Assembly (NCBI GenBank): GCA_030526995.1
Contig: JAUNBP010000003.1
Location: 1 to 64,000, forward strand
Direction: 5' to 3'
DNA length: 64,000 nt
Source of the DNA: Clostridia bacterium
Lineage (GTDB): Bacteria > Bacillota > Clostridia > Christensenellales > CAG-138
Shown: positions 51,705-60,826 of the stretch, piece by piece
Layout: the number at the start of each line of letters is the position of its first letter
Position numbering within the stretch: the first letter of the stretch is position 1
Made by a program: the position numbers and the translations under genes
The notes under the pieces: generated by a model
Told to the model about the DNA's origin: nothing
The model's database searches: none
What the model saw: the letters and a program-made list of their open reading frames with translations, nothing else

Positions 51705-52466
51705 TTACAATACCTTGGTTCCGCAATTGCCGCAGAACTTTATTCCTGCCTCTACCGTCGTTCCGCAGTTCGGGCATACCTTGGGCTTAGGCGGTTCGGG
51801 GGCTCCCATGCGTGAGCCGCACTCCCTGCAGAACTTTGTTCCCTGCGGGTTTACGGCGTTGCAGGAGGGGCACTTGTTCATGGCCATCGGCGCTCCGCAG
51901 TTGTTGCAGAACTTTCCGCTGCCGGCGGGCTTGCCGCATTGCGGGCACACCGTGGTCTTGCTCTCGAGCTCGCCCTTCCATACGGTTGCGGTCTGCGCCT
52001 TCTCGTCGATATTTCTGCGCATGGCATCGCTCCTCGCCTTTGCAACGTATATATCCTGACGGGGTGCGCATTCTACACACAGGCCCTCCTCCTCGTTGAA
52101 GCAGGACTCGCATACCCACTTGGCGCAGGAATGACAGCGGTGGAAGTGCTGCTGCGCCTCGTTTTGAGCCTGGTCGAACGCCCACTCATGCTCCTTGTGC
52201 CATTCGGGGCTGTTGTTGGAAAACTTTTCCGACAGCACGCTGCCGCTGCGCTCTGCCGCATAGCCAATGTTCCTTGCGCTGCCGCCGATAAGGTTTCCGA
52301 GTATGCTCGCTCCGGTTGAAAGCCCCCGCATACGCTTTTCCTTCTTGTAGGTTGAGGATTCGATGAAGCTCGACTTAAACCCATCGTTGCATATGTCGCA
52401 GTAGAAGGTGAATTGGAATCCCGCATTGGTTGAATTGTCGTAATAATTCCTCGTAAACGCTTTCAT
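51705..52466 (-). CDS. Multi-zinc-ribbon protein
   Basis: 253 aa, no signal peptide. Starts with a CDIC pair (about 23-26), then a Gly-rich segment (GASILGNLIGGSARNIG), a paired CHSC..CESC..CVEC cluster (about 105-135), and three zinc ribbons at the C-terminus: CPQCG..CNNCG, CPSCN..CRECG, CPNCG..CGNCG. Transcription of this and two neighbouring zinc-ribbon genes looks coordinated. Role not known. Confidence 0.82.
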   Translation of the reverse strand: MKAFTRNYYDNSTNAGFQFTFYCDICNDGFKSSFIESSTYKKEKRMRGLSTGASILGNLIGGSARNIGYAAERSGSVLSEKFSNNSPEWHKEHEWAFDQAQNEAQQHFHRCHSCAKWVCESCFNEEEGLCVECAPRQDIYVAKARSDAMRRNIDEKAQTATVWKGELESKTTVCPQCGKPAGSGKFCNNCGAPMAMNKCPSCNAVNPQGTKFCRECGSRMGAPEPPKPKVCPNCGTTVEAGIKFCGNCGTKVL

Positions 52467-52481
52467 ATAACCTCCGATATC

Positions 52482-52826
52482 TTATCTTTTTATTTTGAGC
52501 TTTTTTAACTTCTTGCCGCAGGACGTGCACTTCTCGTTCTCGAAAAACTGCAGGGCTCCGCAGCGTTTGTTGGCGCACCTTTTCATTAGACTTTGCCCGC
52601 AGCGTTCGCATATGTCCTGAACAAACGTGGGCTGCTCGCAGTACGGGCAGAGCGTATGAAGTTCCCGCCCGCAGCCCGAACAGCGCAGCTGTCCCTTTTC
52701 AATGGGCTTGCGGCACTTTGGGCAGGCGTAGCCAAACGGCTGCTGCCTTCCGCAAAACGGGCAAAACCCCGAGGCACTGTCTATGAGCTTGTCACAGTGC
52801 ATACATGGCTGCTTGTAGGTAGCCAT
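52482..52826 (-). CDS. Double-zinc-ribbon protein
   Basis: 114 aa: five closely spaced CxxC pairs (CMHC, CPFC, CPKC, CSGCG, CPYCE, CERCG, CANKRCG, CTSCG) covering most of the sequence, with a basic C-terminus (KKLKKLKIKR). Small, cytosolic, likely a zinc-binding scaffold. It lies 15 bases before the 253-aa ribbon protein and 3 bases after the 158-aa one. Confidence 0.8.
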   Translation of the reverse strand: MATYKQPCMHCDKLIDSASGFCPFCGRQQPFGYACPKCRKPIEKGQLRCSGCGRELHTLCPYCEQPTFVQDICERCGQSLMKRCANKRCGALQFFENEKCTSCGKKLKKLKIKR

Positions 52827-52829
52827 TGT

Positions 52830-53306
52830 TTAATCTCCGAGCCGATTTCCGCACTCGCCGCAGAATCTCGTTCCCGCCTCGTTGACGTTGCCGCAGCGGG
52901 GGCAGGTGACCTTGGTCACAACGCCGAGCCTTGAACCGCATTCTTGGCAGAACTTCAAACCGTCGGGATTCCTTGTGCCGCAGTTGGGGCAGGTGGCCCT
53001 GTCGGCGGCTTCCTTTTCGGCAGCTTCCTTCTTTGCCTTCTCCTCCTCGGCGGCTGCGACAAGCTGTTGTGCTTCCTGTAAATCAGCCGCTATGCGATCC
53101 AACTTGGCAGTCAGATCCGTGCAGAATCCGTCCCCATACTGCTGCAAGGCGCGCTTGCCAATCTGGGCATAGATGTCGTTTTGCTCCTTTTGCAGGTCAG
53201 CTATGCTCGTTTTTGCGTTCATCAGCTTTACTGCGGGGTCGTCCTGCGGCATAAAGCCCGACAAACCCTTGATTAAACTCCCAAAACCACCAAAAATATC
53301 CGCCAT
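52830..53306 (-). CDS. Coiled-coil zinc-ribbon protein
   Basis: 158 aa. N-terminus MADIFGGFGSLIKGLSGFMP, then a Lys/Glu/Ala-rich coiled-coil (about 30-110, DLQEAQQLVAAAEEEKAKKE), followed by two zinc ribbons (CPNCG..CQECG and CPRCG..CGECG). First gene of the ribbon cluster; the predicted promoter is in 53307-53380 but no clear boxes were fixed. Confidence 0.8.
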   Translation of the reverse strand: MADIFGGFGSLIKGLSGFMPQDDPAVKLMNAKTSIADLQKEQNDIYAQIGKRALQQYGDGFCTDLTAKLDRIAADLQEAQQLVAAAEEEKAKKEAAEKEAADRATCPNCGTRNPDGLKFCQECGSRLGVVTKVTCPRCGNVNEAGTRFCGECGNRLGD

Positions 53307-53383
53307 CGTTCCGTTCTCCTTTTATGTATTTTTAGACTTCCTCTAATTATAATATAGCATTAAACCCCGTGTATGGCAAGCCA

Positions 53384-54985
53384 TTAGCTCTTAAATTTTT
53401 CTATAATTTTCTCCGCCGCTTTCAAGCCGTCCACTGCCGCCGAAACTATGCCTCCGGCATAGCCTGCGCCCTCGCCTATCGGGTAGATGCCCCTGATATT
53501 CGGGGATTCCATCCCCTCGTCTCTGACGATTCTAAGCGGGGCGCTCGTCCTGCTCTCGATCGCCGTCAAGACCGCATCGGGCAGGTCGTAGCCCTTGAGC
53601 CTGCGGGAAAAGCTCCTTATTCCGTCCGCAACGCCCCGAAGTACAAAATCGGGCAGGCAGCGTTTCAAATCCGCCCCGACAACGGCGGGAAGGTAGGTTG
53701 GCTTTACCGAATAAAAAGCCTTGCTCGCCCTGCCCTTCAAAAAATCCTCTACCCTGCCTGCGGGCGCAAGTCCCTCTCCCCCGCCTGCCAAAAATGCCCT
53801 ATGCTCCAAGTCCTCCAAAAATCTCAGACCGTCAAGCGGGTGGCTGCCCACGTCCTTCTCGTCCACCTGAACTACGATTGCGGCATTGGCATTGACGCCG
53901 TCTCGGGCATAGTAGCTCATGCCGTTGGTGACTATCTGCCCTTCGTCGGATGCGGAGCCTATGACCCGTCCCCCGGGGCACATGCAAAACGTGTAGACGC
54001 CCCGCTCCCCGCTCTTGCCGGTAAGGGCATAGGAGGCGGCGCCGAGCCTCGGATGGTCGTAAAAGTTGCCGTACTGGGAGCGGTTTATCATGCTCTGAGG
54101 ATGCTCCGCCCTAACCCCTATTGCAAACGGCTTGGGCTGCATTAAAAGCCCCCTGTCGAACAGCATACGGTAGGTGTCCCTTGCACCCTGACCTATGGCA
54201 AGCAGCAAGGCGCAGCACTCCGTTCTCTCCTCCGCACCGTCCCTCTCCGTGATTATCTCCGCTATCCTTCCGTACCTGCTTCTGATATCCTTGAGCCGTG
54301 TTGAAAACCTGACCTCGCCGCCCAAGCTCTCTATACGCTTTCTGAGGTTGGATACCGTGATTCTCAACAGGTCGGTGCCTATGTGCGGCTTTGCAAGCGT
54401 TAGAATCTCCTCGGGCGCACCGCACTCCGCCAATATGCGAAGCACCTTGCCTATCCGTCCGTCCTTAATCCTCGTGGTCAGCTTGCCGTCGGAAAACGCT
54501 CCGGCGCCGCCCTCACCGAAGGCTGCATTGCTCTGCCGATTCAGCCTGCCGCTCTGCCAATAGCTTTCAACATCCCTAATTCTCTGCTCAATCGCCTTGC
54601 CCCGCTCTATCACAAGCGGCTTGTAACCCATTGCGGCAAGCTGCCATGCCGCAAACAGTCCGCAAGGCCCGAGTCCGACTACAACAATCCTGCCCCTTTG
54701 GGGCTCCGTGCCGCACTCTAACGTATCTGCAGATTCCAAGACCGCCTCCTCCGCTCGCTTCCGAGCGATAAGCCTGTTGGCAGCCGCCGTCTCCACCTCG
54801 GCTTCGATATGCACCGAAAAGCATATGTCCCTCTTGTCCCTTGCGTCAATCGCTTGACGGACTATGCGCACATGGGCAAGCTCCTTTTCGGACAGGGAAA
54901 GCTGCCGACCAAAGATTTTCGGATATTCCCGCAAATCGGCTTCGAGCGGCAGCTTTAGGTTTTTTATCAATATTTTCTTTGTCAT
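53384..54985 (-). CDS. COG2509 FAD-dependent dehydrogenase-like protein
   Basis: 533 aa. The N-terminal 95 residues are a small domain unique to this family. The FAD-binding Rossmann starts VVVGLGPCGLFAAWQLAAMG, followed by ERG, NAAFGEGGAGAFSDGKLTTR (family signature), and a C-terminal GIYPIGEGAGYAGGIVSAAV. Redox partner and substrate are unknown. It lies four bases after cdaR and probably shares its message. Strong family assignment. Confidence 0.9.
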   Translation of the reverse strand: MTKKILIKNLKLPLEADLREYPKIFGRQLSLSEKELAHVRIVRQAIDARDKRDICFSVHIEAEVETAAANRLIARKRAEEAVLESADTLECGTEPQRGRIVVVGLGPCGLFAAWQLAAMGYKPLVIERGKAIEQRIRDVESYWQSGRLNRQSNAAFGEGGAGAFSDGKLTTRIKDGRIGKVLRILAECGAPEEILTLAKPHIGTDLLRITVSNLRKRIESLGGEVRFSTRLKDIRSRYGRIAEIITERDGAEERTECCALLLAIGQGARDTYRMLFDRGLLMQPKPFAIGVRAEHPQSMINRSQYGNFYDHPRLGAASYALTGKSGERGVYTFCMCPGGRVIGSASDEGQIVTNGMSYYARDGVNANAAIVVQVDEKDVGSHPLDGLRFLEDLEHRAFLAGGGEGLAPAGRVEDFLKGRASKAFYSVKPTYLPAVVGADLKRCLPDFVLRGVADGIRSFSRRLKGYDLPDAVLTAIESRTSAPLRIVRDEGMESPNIRGIYPIGEGAGYAGGIVSAAVDGLKAAEKIIEKFKS

Positions 54986-54989
54986 CCGC

Positions 54990-56273
54990 TTATTCGATGA
55001 TGGTTATAAGCGTGTAGGTACACCGCTGCGAATCTCGAACCAAGACCAAGGCATCATCCTCGAGCTTGCCGATGTAGTTTGCAGCCACGATGAGCTCGTG
55101 AGTGCCCGCAGCAAGCCCCGAAAGGTCTGCAATCGCCTCGAAGTCGCCGGAGGTCGTTTGCTCCAAGTCTCTAACCTTGCCCCGAACGAGGATGGTGATG
55201 AACGTGGGCGTGTCTGCTCCGACCTCGAGGTCCTTGTCAAGTCCCTCTATCGTTATCGGAACCTCAAACTCCATCTCGTCCTCCGCATCCTTTACCACTA
55301 TCGTGACTCGAATCGTGCGAAGCTGACCCGTGCGAAGCTGTACGCCGTCGGGGAGATTTAGGGTGAAGCTCTCGGTGACCGTTGTGCCTATCATGTCCTC
55401 GGTTATCGGAATTTCGGTGGTTTCAATGCTCTCTATCGCATTTAGCACCTCCTTGTCGCCGAGAAGGTCTATCGTGCTGTAGGGCATACTCGTGACAACT
55501 TCGAGATACTTTTCATCGTATTCGGACATCACGAGCTTTATCGGAACGTTCTCCTTGACCGCCAGCACGGTGAGCTGCACCACGACGCTCGGATTGTCGC
55601 CGGTGCGTGTGATGACGTCGAGGACTTCGCCCGCCTCGTTGTAAAACTCAACGTTCACTGCGCTCTCATAGTCTTCGTTCATGCCCTCGATGTTTACCGT
55701 GGCAACCGCCCATGCGACGGGGTCGATGTAGCGTTCCGCTCCCTCTATCGTTATGGAGTTTGCTATCGTCCTTGAGATTATCTCATAGCCCTCCTCCACC
55801 TCGCCTTCCAAGACGAGGCGAACCGGAACGGTCTTTGAAATGAGGTTATCGACCTCTACGGTTATCGACGAGGGTGAGACCTGTGAAACCGTGCCCATAT
55901 CGTTCTGCACCGTTGCATCCAAGGTCAGTTGGTAGGTTCCCGCCTCGTTTATCGTAGCCACGCTTGCAACACAGTTTATCCGTGCCGCAGTCAGGCTGCT
56001 GTGGTTGTTGATGTTGCTGTTTACCGTGACCCTTGCGGTTCCGGTTTCGGAATCCACGACTATGAGGTGCCGAGTCATAAGGTCGTTCGTCCCGTCAAGC
56101 GTTATCTTGACATCGGAGACGGTCTTGGGTTGCTCGGGGTTTATATCCGCCAAGATATAGCCCCACAGCAGCGCAGCGAAAATGATTGCAATTATTTTCA
56201 AATGCAGATTCTTCGTTACAAAGTTTTTCAAAACCTGCAACAGGGATTGGAAAAATCTCTTGCCCTTACTCAT
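54990..56273 (-). CDS. cdaR: YbbR-domain protein CdaR
   Basis: 427 aa. N-terminal membrane anchor (about 24-45) and four YbbR repeats facing outside (for example the repeated ..LVLEGEVEEGYEIIS.. and VTMPYSTIDLLGDKEVLNAI). It is the partner of the diadenylate cyclase in Bacillus. Its start overlaps the cdaA stop by eight bases. Confidence 0.93.
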   Translation of the reverse strand: MSKGKRFFQSLLQVLKNFVTKNLHLKIIAIIFAALLWGYILADINPEQPKTVSDVKITLDGTNDLMTRHLIVVDSETGTARVTVNSNINNHSSLTAARINCVASVATINEAGTYQLTLDATVQNDMGTVSQVSPSSITVEVDNLISKTVPVRLVLEGEVEEGYEIISRTIANSITIEGAERYIDPVAWAVATVNIEGMNEDYESAVNVEFYNEAGEVLDVITRTGDNPSVVVQLTVLAVKENVPIKLVMSEYDEKYLEVVTSMPYSTIDLLGDKEVLNAIESIETTEIPITEDMIGTTVTESFTLNLPDGVQLRTGQLRTIRVTIVVKDAEDEMEFEVPITIEGLDKDLEVGADTPTFITILVRGKVRDLEQTTSGDFEAIADLSGLAAGTHELIVAANYIGKLEDDALVLVRDSQRCTYTLITIIE

Positions 56274-57138
56274 CGGACTTTCCTCCCTTCTTTTGCTTTT
56301 TATTCTTCTTGTTCTTGTTCTTCATCCAAGCGAAGGCGCCGCCCTGCTTTATGAACAGGCTCTCCAAAACATCCTGCAACGCCCTTGCGTCAAGGTAGCG
56401 CACGAGCTTGCCGTCCCTTGCAAGGGAAATGGCTCCCGTCTCCTCGGAAACGACTATGACCTGACAGTCGGAAACCGTTGAAACGCCGAGCGCCGCCCTG
56501 TGTCTCGTGCCAAGCTCCCTTGAGATTTCAAAATCGTCGGACAGCGGCAGAAAGCAGCTTGCGGCAACTATCGTTTGGCCCCTTATTATGACTGCACCGT
56601 CGTGCAGCGGTGTGTTAGGCTCGAAAATGTTTTCTATCAAGGCGCCCGACAGCACCGCCTCCAAGCGGGTGCCGGTTGAGATGATGTCGCCGAGTCCGGT
56701 CTTTTGCTCAAAGACCAAGAGCGCACCGACCCTCCGTTTTGAAAGCCTCAACAGCGTTCTTTGCAAGTCCATCACAATCTCATTGTTGCCGAGATTGCCG
56801 GCTTCGGCTATCGTCCTGCCGAGCTGCTTGCCGCTCCTGCCGAGCTTTTCAAGCACCCTGCGAATCTCGGGTTGGAAAAGAATGAACAGCACCACGATAA
56901 TCGAACCGGATTGCAGGATTGAATCCAAAATCCAGCTCAGCGTGTTCGTCTGCAAGAGTCGGCTTATGATGGAGAAAACGAACAAAAGCCCGACGCCCTT
57001 TATAACCTCGAATGCCCTTGTCTCCTTTGTCCATACGATCAGCTTATAAATCAGTATCGCTATCACGATTATATCTAAAACATCGTGCCAGTCGAACAGC
57101 TTTAGTCCGCTCCACAGCGTGTTCCAAATCGATTCCAT
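56266..57138 (-). CDS. cdaA: Diadenylate cyclase CdaA
   Basis: 290 aa. Three N-terminal helices (about 15-85), then the DAC domain with PLHDGAVIIRG (DGA motif) and GTRHRAALGVSTVSDC (RHR motif). Converts two ATP into c-di-AMP. ATG 57138 has GGAGG upstream. Basic Lys-rich C-terminus. The usual third gene glmM is not next to it here. Confidence 0.95.
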   Translation of the reverse strand: MESIWNTLWSGLKLFDWHDVLDIIVIAILIYKLIVWTKETRAFEVIKGVGLLFVFSIISRLLQTNTLSWILDSILQSGSIIVVLFILFQPEIRRVLEKLGRSGKQLGRTIAEAGNLGNNEIVMDLQRTLLRLSKRRVGALLVFEQKTGLGDIISTGTRLEAVLSGALIENIFEPNTPLHDGAVIIRGQTIVAASCFLPLSDDFEISRELGTRHRAALGVSTVSDCQVIVVSEETGAISLARDGKLVRYLDARALQDVLESLFIKQGGAFAWMKNKNKKNKKQKKGGKSDE

Positions 57139-57178
57139 GCCGATCCCTCCTTCCGTGTCAAATTCCGTACCTGCCTAT

Positions 57179-57208
57179 ATTATAACTTAGATGTGTACAA
57201 ATTGTCAC
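57179..57208 (-). promoter_or_regulatory. cdaA promoter
   Basis: Minus strand GTGACA (57208-57203), 18 bases, TATAAT (57184-57179), 40 bases before the start. Confidence 0.6.
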
Positions 57209-57245
57209 GCAAAAATTACAACTTATGAACTTTTTTTATTGAAAC

Positions 57246-57947
57246 TTAATTATTCGGAATCATCCTTAAAAATACGTTGACGCGGTAGAAGAATCTTCCG
57301 AACACCGAATCCTCGATATACTCATATAATTCGGGCAAAATCGACAGGACTATCGGAACGAGCATGAACAGGATGAACACGAGTATCGTTCCGTGCAAAA
57401 AGCCAATGCCGAGCGAAATTGGGGCATCGAAGCGTTGCAGCACCGGAAGCCCGCCGACGCTGTGATCGATGAGGTGGAGCGCAAAGCCCAAGACGAGCCT
57501 GAATATTATGAATAACAGCAGCAGTGAGAGTATGTTTATTACAACATCGACCACCGTCTGATTGAAATAATCCCCGAGCGTGTATATGCCGAGCTGCTCG
57601 TACTCCCGATTCATCACGTTTGCCTTTGCAGCCCTGCCGAACGGAATGGGCATGTCGGCGTTTTCTATGACGATGTCAATCTGCTCCTCGCTGATATCTA
57701 TCACTCGCTCATGCTTTAATTCGACGCTCGTTTCATTTATGTACTCATGGCCCTCAAAGTAGTAGATGAGCATGGGGTACAGCGTTTCGCTGCCCTTAAT
57801 AACGCCGGTCGGAAGCGGTATGCACAGGAGCGCCAAGAAGAAGGAAAGCACCGTGGTTCCTATGCTGATTGCAGAATAAACAAAGCCCCGATAATAGCCC
57901 GCCAGCACCGCCAGTGCCAATATTAAGAAAATTACGAGATCTACCAT
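57246..57947 (-). CDS. CvpA-like membrane protein
   Basis: 233 aa, four helices: an N-terminal pair with VFLILALAVLAGYYRGFVYS (CvpA signature), a loop of about 70 residues, and a C-terminal pair. It resembles the colicin V production/CvpA family, which supports envelope homeostasis. It lies 14 bases after the DUF5711-like gene and ends 107 bases before cdaA. Confidence 0.78.
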   Translation of the reverse strand: MVDLVIFLILALAVLAGYYRGFVYSAISIGTTVLSFFLALLCIPLPTGVIKGSETLYPMLIYYFEGHEYINETSVELKHERVIDISEEQIDIVIENADMPIPFGRAAKANVMNREYEQLGIYTLGDYFNQTVVDVVINILSLLLLFIIFRLVLGFALHLIDHSVGGLPVLQRFDAPISLGIGFLHGTILVFILFMLVPIVLSILPELYEYIEDSVFGRFFYRVNVFLRMIPNN

Positions 57948-57961
57948 CCTTAGCTCCTCAT

Positions 57962-59068
57962 TTATTTAAGCTCCGCCCGAAGCATGGAACCCTCGGTTAC
58001 GAGCAAAAAGTAGGTGTCATCGAGTTCGTATGCAGCCGTCACGCCCTCCGGAAGCGGCAGAGTTGCAGAAACCCTGCCGGTGTAGGAGTAGGAATACACG
58101 TTTTCGGTGCCTACGATATGCACCATGCCCTGCTGCAAAAATGCGCCCAAAATATCTTCGCTGAAGGAGAACTGCCGCCACGAAAGCAGCGACTCGTCCC
58201 CCTCGGCAAGGTTCAAAAACCTGAGCTGCTTTGAAGCCTGCTCATCCTTTGGCGCAAGCAAAAACGTTGCCGTGCCGCCGGAGAATGCCATATCCAAAAC
58301 GGAATAGCCGTAGATGCCTACACGGTACTTTTCCCTGCCCCCGGTAAGGGCATATCTTACGATATCCTGTGTGCCCACTACAAAGATGCTGTCATCGGTG
58401 AAATACAGCGTTTCCACCGACTGATCGTAGAACGGGGACAGATAGGAGGTCGTGCCGCCTGCGCCGTAATCGAACATCTGAACCGTTGTGACGGGCGTGC
58501 TTTGCTCGGTTGCAACCGAGATTATCCACAATAGCTCCCGCCCGTTGTCGGTATAGAAGCCGAAATTTGTTACCTTGCTGTCGGAAAAGTCCAAGACCTC
58601 GCCTGCGATTTGAGCGTTGTAATCGAATATAACTATGCTGTCCGAGCCCTGAACGTTCGTTCTCAGCACCGCAATATAGTCCTCGCCCATGCGCACATCC
58701 CTAACCGTGCCCGTCAAAACCACCTCGCTGCAGCCCTCGATGTGCACCGTGCCGCCCGAGAACACGACCACAACGTCGTCTCGCACGGCATAGCCGTCGA
58801 TAGCGGCGTTCAATGCAACCGTGCGGGAGGACTCGCTGTCCGCCTCGTATATGTTAAGCGTCATATTGTCGATATAGGAAACCGTGCCGTCCTTTATGCG
58901 GTACTGCATTTCGGAAGATAGCGGAAGGCTCTTTGTTACAAGTTCGGTATCCCTGTTTCCAAACAATAAAACGACGAGCGCAATTCCGCCGCCGATTACT
59001 ACAGCAGCTATCAAAAGCACTGCTACGAGCCTTGCGATATTGATTTTTCTAACCGTTCGATTAGGCAT
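57962..59068 (-). CDS. DUF5711-type membrane-anchored beta-propeller-like protein
   Basis: 368 aa. Short basic N-terminus, one anchor (about 12-35) and a long repeated-strand domain (about 60-360) with blade-like repeats (for example VVLTGTVRDVRMGEDYIAVL, TAVYELDDTYFLLVTEGSML). It matches DUF5711-type proteins of Clostridia by layout. It overlaps the kinase gene before it by eight bases. Confidence 0.7.
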   Translation of the reverse strand: MPNRTVRKINIARLVAVLLIAAVVIGGGIALVVLLFGNRDTELVTKSLPLSSEMQYRIKDGTVSYIDNMTLNIYEADSESSRTVALNAAIDGYAVRDDVVVVFSGGTVHIEGCSEVVLTGTVRDVRMGEDYIAVLRTNVQGSDSIVIFDYNAQIAGEVLDFSDSKVTNFGFYTDNGRELLWIISVATEQSTPVTTVQMFDYGAGGTTSYLSPFYDQSVETLYFTDDSIFVVGTQDIVRYALTGGREKYRVGIYGYSVLDMAFSGGTATFLLAPKDEQASKQLRFLNLAEGDESLLSWRQFSFSEDILGAFLQQGMVHIVGTENVYSYSYTGRVSATLPLPEGVTAAYELDDTYFLLVTEGSMLRAELK

Positions 59069-59951
59069 CCTTTTTCACCACTACAGTTAATGCTGCCTTC
59101 TCTATTTCAAACACCACCGGCGTGCCCTCCATAACCTCGCCGTCAACCTGAATCCTCGAAATCGGCTCGCAAACCGCTTCGGCACGGGTTGCGTTGAAGT
59201 AGGTGACGTACTTGCTGTCAACGTGCCTGCCCTTGAGCAGCTTGGGCAGAAAGCGCAGCACCGTGAGCTTGGTGACATCGTGCGCAACGCAGATATCCAA
59301 AAGCCCGTCGGAGGGGTCCGCCTTAGGCGTTATGTTCATTCCGCCCCCGATATGCGTGCCTATGCCCGCAACCACGATGAGGGCATTGAACCTGCGCTCC
59401 GTCCCGTCCTCGGTCTTGATTACGGTCTTGCGAAGCCGCAGCCCCGAAAGCGCATGTATCAGGCTCCTGATATACGCAACCTTGCCGCTTCTGCACTTCT
59501 TTTTGTAAATTTCGGTGCTGTCCAAGACATCGACATCGAAGCCGAATCCCGCAACGTTTATGTACAGGTTATCGTTTGCCCTTCCAACGTCCACACGCCG
59601 ACGCCCGCCGCTTAGCAGGATATCCACAGCCAAGGCGGTATCGCAGGGAATACGGAGAGGCTTTACATAGTCGTTGCCCGTGCCGCAGGGGATGATTCCA
59701 AGCGGAATATCCGTGCCGATAAGGGCGCAGGCGACCTCGCGCACGGTTCCGTCGCCGCCAACCGCCACGATGCAGCCGTGCCCCTCCTTAGCAGCCTGAA
59801 GTGCAAGCACCTTGGAATGCTCCGGATACTGTGAAAATCGAACCTCGTAGTCAGCGCCCCGCTCGTCGAGAATACGCTTAACCTGCTCTATCGCAGTCAT
59901 AGCTGCGCCGTTGCCCGCAACCGGGTTGCATATAAACAATAATTCCGCCAT
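59061..59951 (-). CDS. Diacylglycerol kinase-like lipid kinase (YegS/DagK type)
   Basis: 296 aa. Catalytic DGK domain: NPVAGNG, VAVGGDGTVREVACALIG (nucleotide loop), GIIPCGTGNDYVKPL, then the metal/lipid region MNITPKADPSDGLLDI. Phosphorylates diacylglycerol or an undecaprenol-like lipid. It heads a three-gene operon with the DUF5711-like and CvpA-like genes. Confidence 0.92.
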   Translation of the reverse strand: MAELLFICNPVAGNGAAMTAIEQVKRILDERGADYEVRFSQYPEHSKVLALQAAKEGHGCIVAVGGDGTVREVACALIGTDIPLGIIPCGTGNDYVKPLRIPCDTALAVDILLSGGRRRVDVGRANDNLYINVAGFGFDVDVLDSTEIYKKKCRSGKVAYIRSLIHALSGLRLRKTVIKTEDGTERRFNALIVVAGIGTHIGGGMNITPKADPSDGLLDICVAHDVTKLTVLRFLPKLLKGRHVDSKYVTYFNATRAEAVCEPISRIQVDGEVMEGTPVVFEIEKAALTVVVKKDA

Positions 59952-59979
59952 ACGCTCTCAACTCCCTATTAATGGCAAC

Positions 59980-60008
59980 AGTTTATCACATTTGTCCGCA
60001 CTGTGCAA
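59980..60008 (-). promoter_or_regulatory. Promoter of the lipid kinase operon
   Basis: Minus strand TTGCAC (60008-60003), 17 bases, TAAACT (59985-59980), then AGGGAG before ATG 59951. Confidence 0.65.
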
Positions 60009-60056
60009 GCACAACGGGAACATTGGTTGGCATTGGGCTGTGAAGCGTTCGCTCCG

Positions 60057-60713
60057 TCAGCCGTCAATCCCATCCGCTGCCGCTATCGAATACCCCTGCC
60101 AATACTCCTCGCCGTTTGGCGCAAAGCTGTCCGCATTCTCCGACAGATAATAGATTGTTGGCGGGGCGTAGTCGGATGAAAATACGGTTTCACCCTCATG
60201 CGCATAGCGATAGAAGGGCAGCCCGTCCTCCGCCTCCTCAAGCTCGGGAGGAGCGCCCAAGAGCAGCACCTTCGACAGGTTTGGGGCTGCAAAGGCGTAT
60301 TCTCCGATGTATTGAACCGAGGCGGGCAGGGTGATGCTTTTTATGCCTGACCCATAGAAGGCTCTCGCCCCAATCTCTTGCACGCCCTCGCCAAAGGACA
60401 CGCTTTCCACCTGCGAATAGGCGAAGGCTTCGGGAGAAATCCTTATAACCGAGTCGGGCACGGTGTAGGATTTGTCCTTTTTATCCAATGGATAGGACAG
60501 AAGCTCGGTCATATCGTGGTTGAACACAACCCCGTCCACCTCACAAAACGGGGCCTCGTCCGTGGGCTTTGCAGCCTCGGTTGAGGGACTTTTTTCCGCT
60601 ACCTCCGCATAAGGCGTCGGGGCGTAGTCGGATGCGGGGAGGGTGAGGCCGTTGGGTTTTGTGCAGCCGCAAAGCAGCAAAAAAGCCGAGAAGAGCATTA
60701 AAAAGCGTTTCAT
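60057..60713 (-). CDS. Leucine-rich-repeat (BspA-type) lipoprotein
   Basis: 218 aa from ATG 60713 (AAGGGG upstream). Lipobox LLLCGC, lipidated Cys near 17. A BspA-type leucine-rich repeat region (about 75-155): VIRISPEAFAYSQVESVSFG, EGVQEIGARAFYGSGIKSIT, PASVQYIGEYAFAAPNLSKV. Only about three repeats. A single gene with no obvious partner; likely surface exposed. Confidence 0.85.
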   Translation of the reverse strand: MKRFLMLFSAFLLLCGCTKPNGLTLPASDYAPTPYAEVAEKSPSTEAAKPTDEAPFCEVDGVVFNHDMTELLSYPLDKKDKSYTVPDSVIRISPEAFAYSQVESVSFGEGVQEIGARAFYGSGIKSITLPASVQYIGEYAFAAPNLSKVLLLGAPPELEEAEDGLPFYRYAHEGETVFSSDYAPPTIYYLSENADSFAPNGEEYWQGYSIAAADGIDG

Positions 60714-60826
60714 GGGGTTCCCCTTTATCTCTTTTATTGAGTCCAATTTAGCACGGGCTTGTAACTAAATTGCGATAAAACTATAAAGGATAACTGCTTT
60801 TTTATGCGCCCTCGGCCTTGGTTTTG

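Noticed and set aside
53307..53383. Promoter for the zinc-ribbon cluster
   Set aside because: AT-rich but no pair of -35 and -10 boxes at a usual distance could be fixed with confidence.
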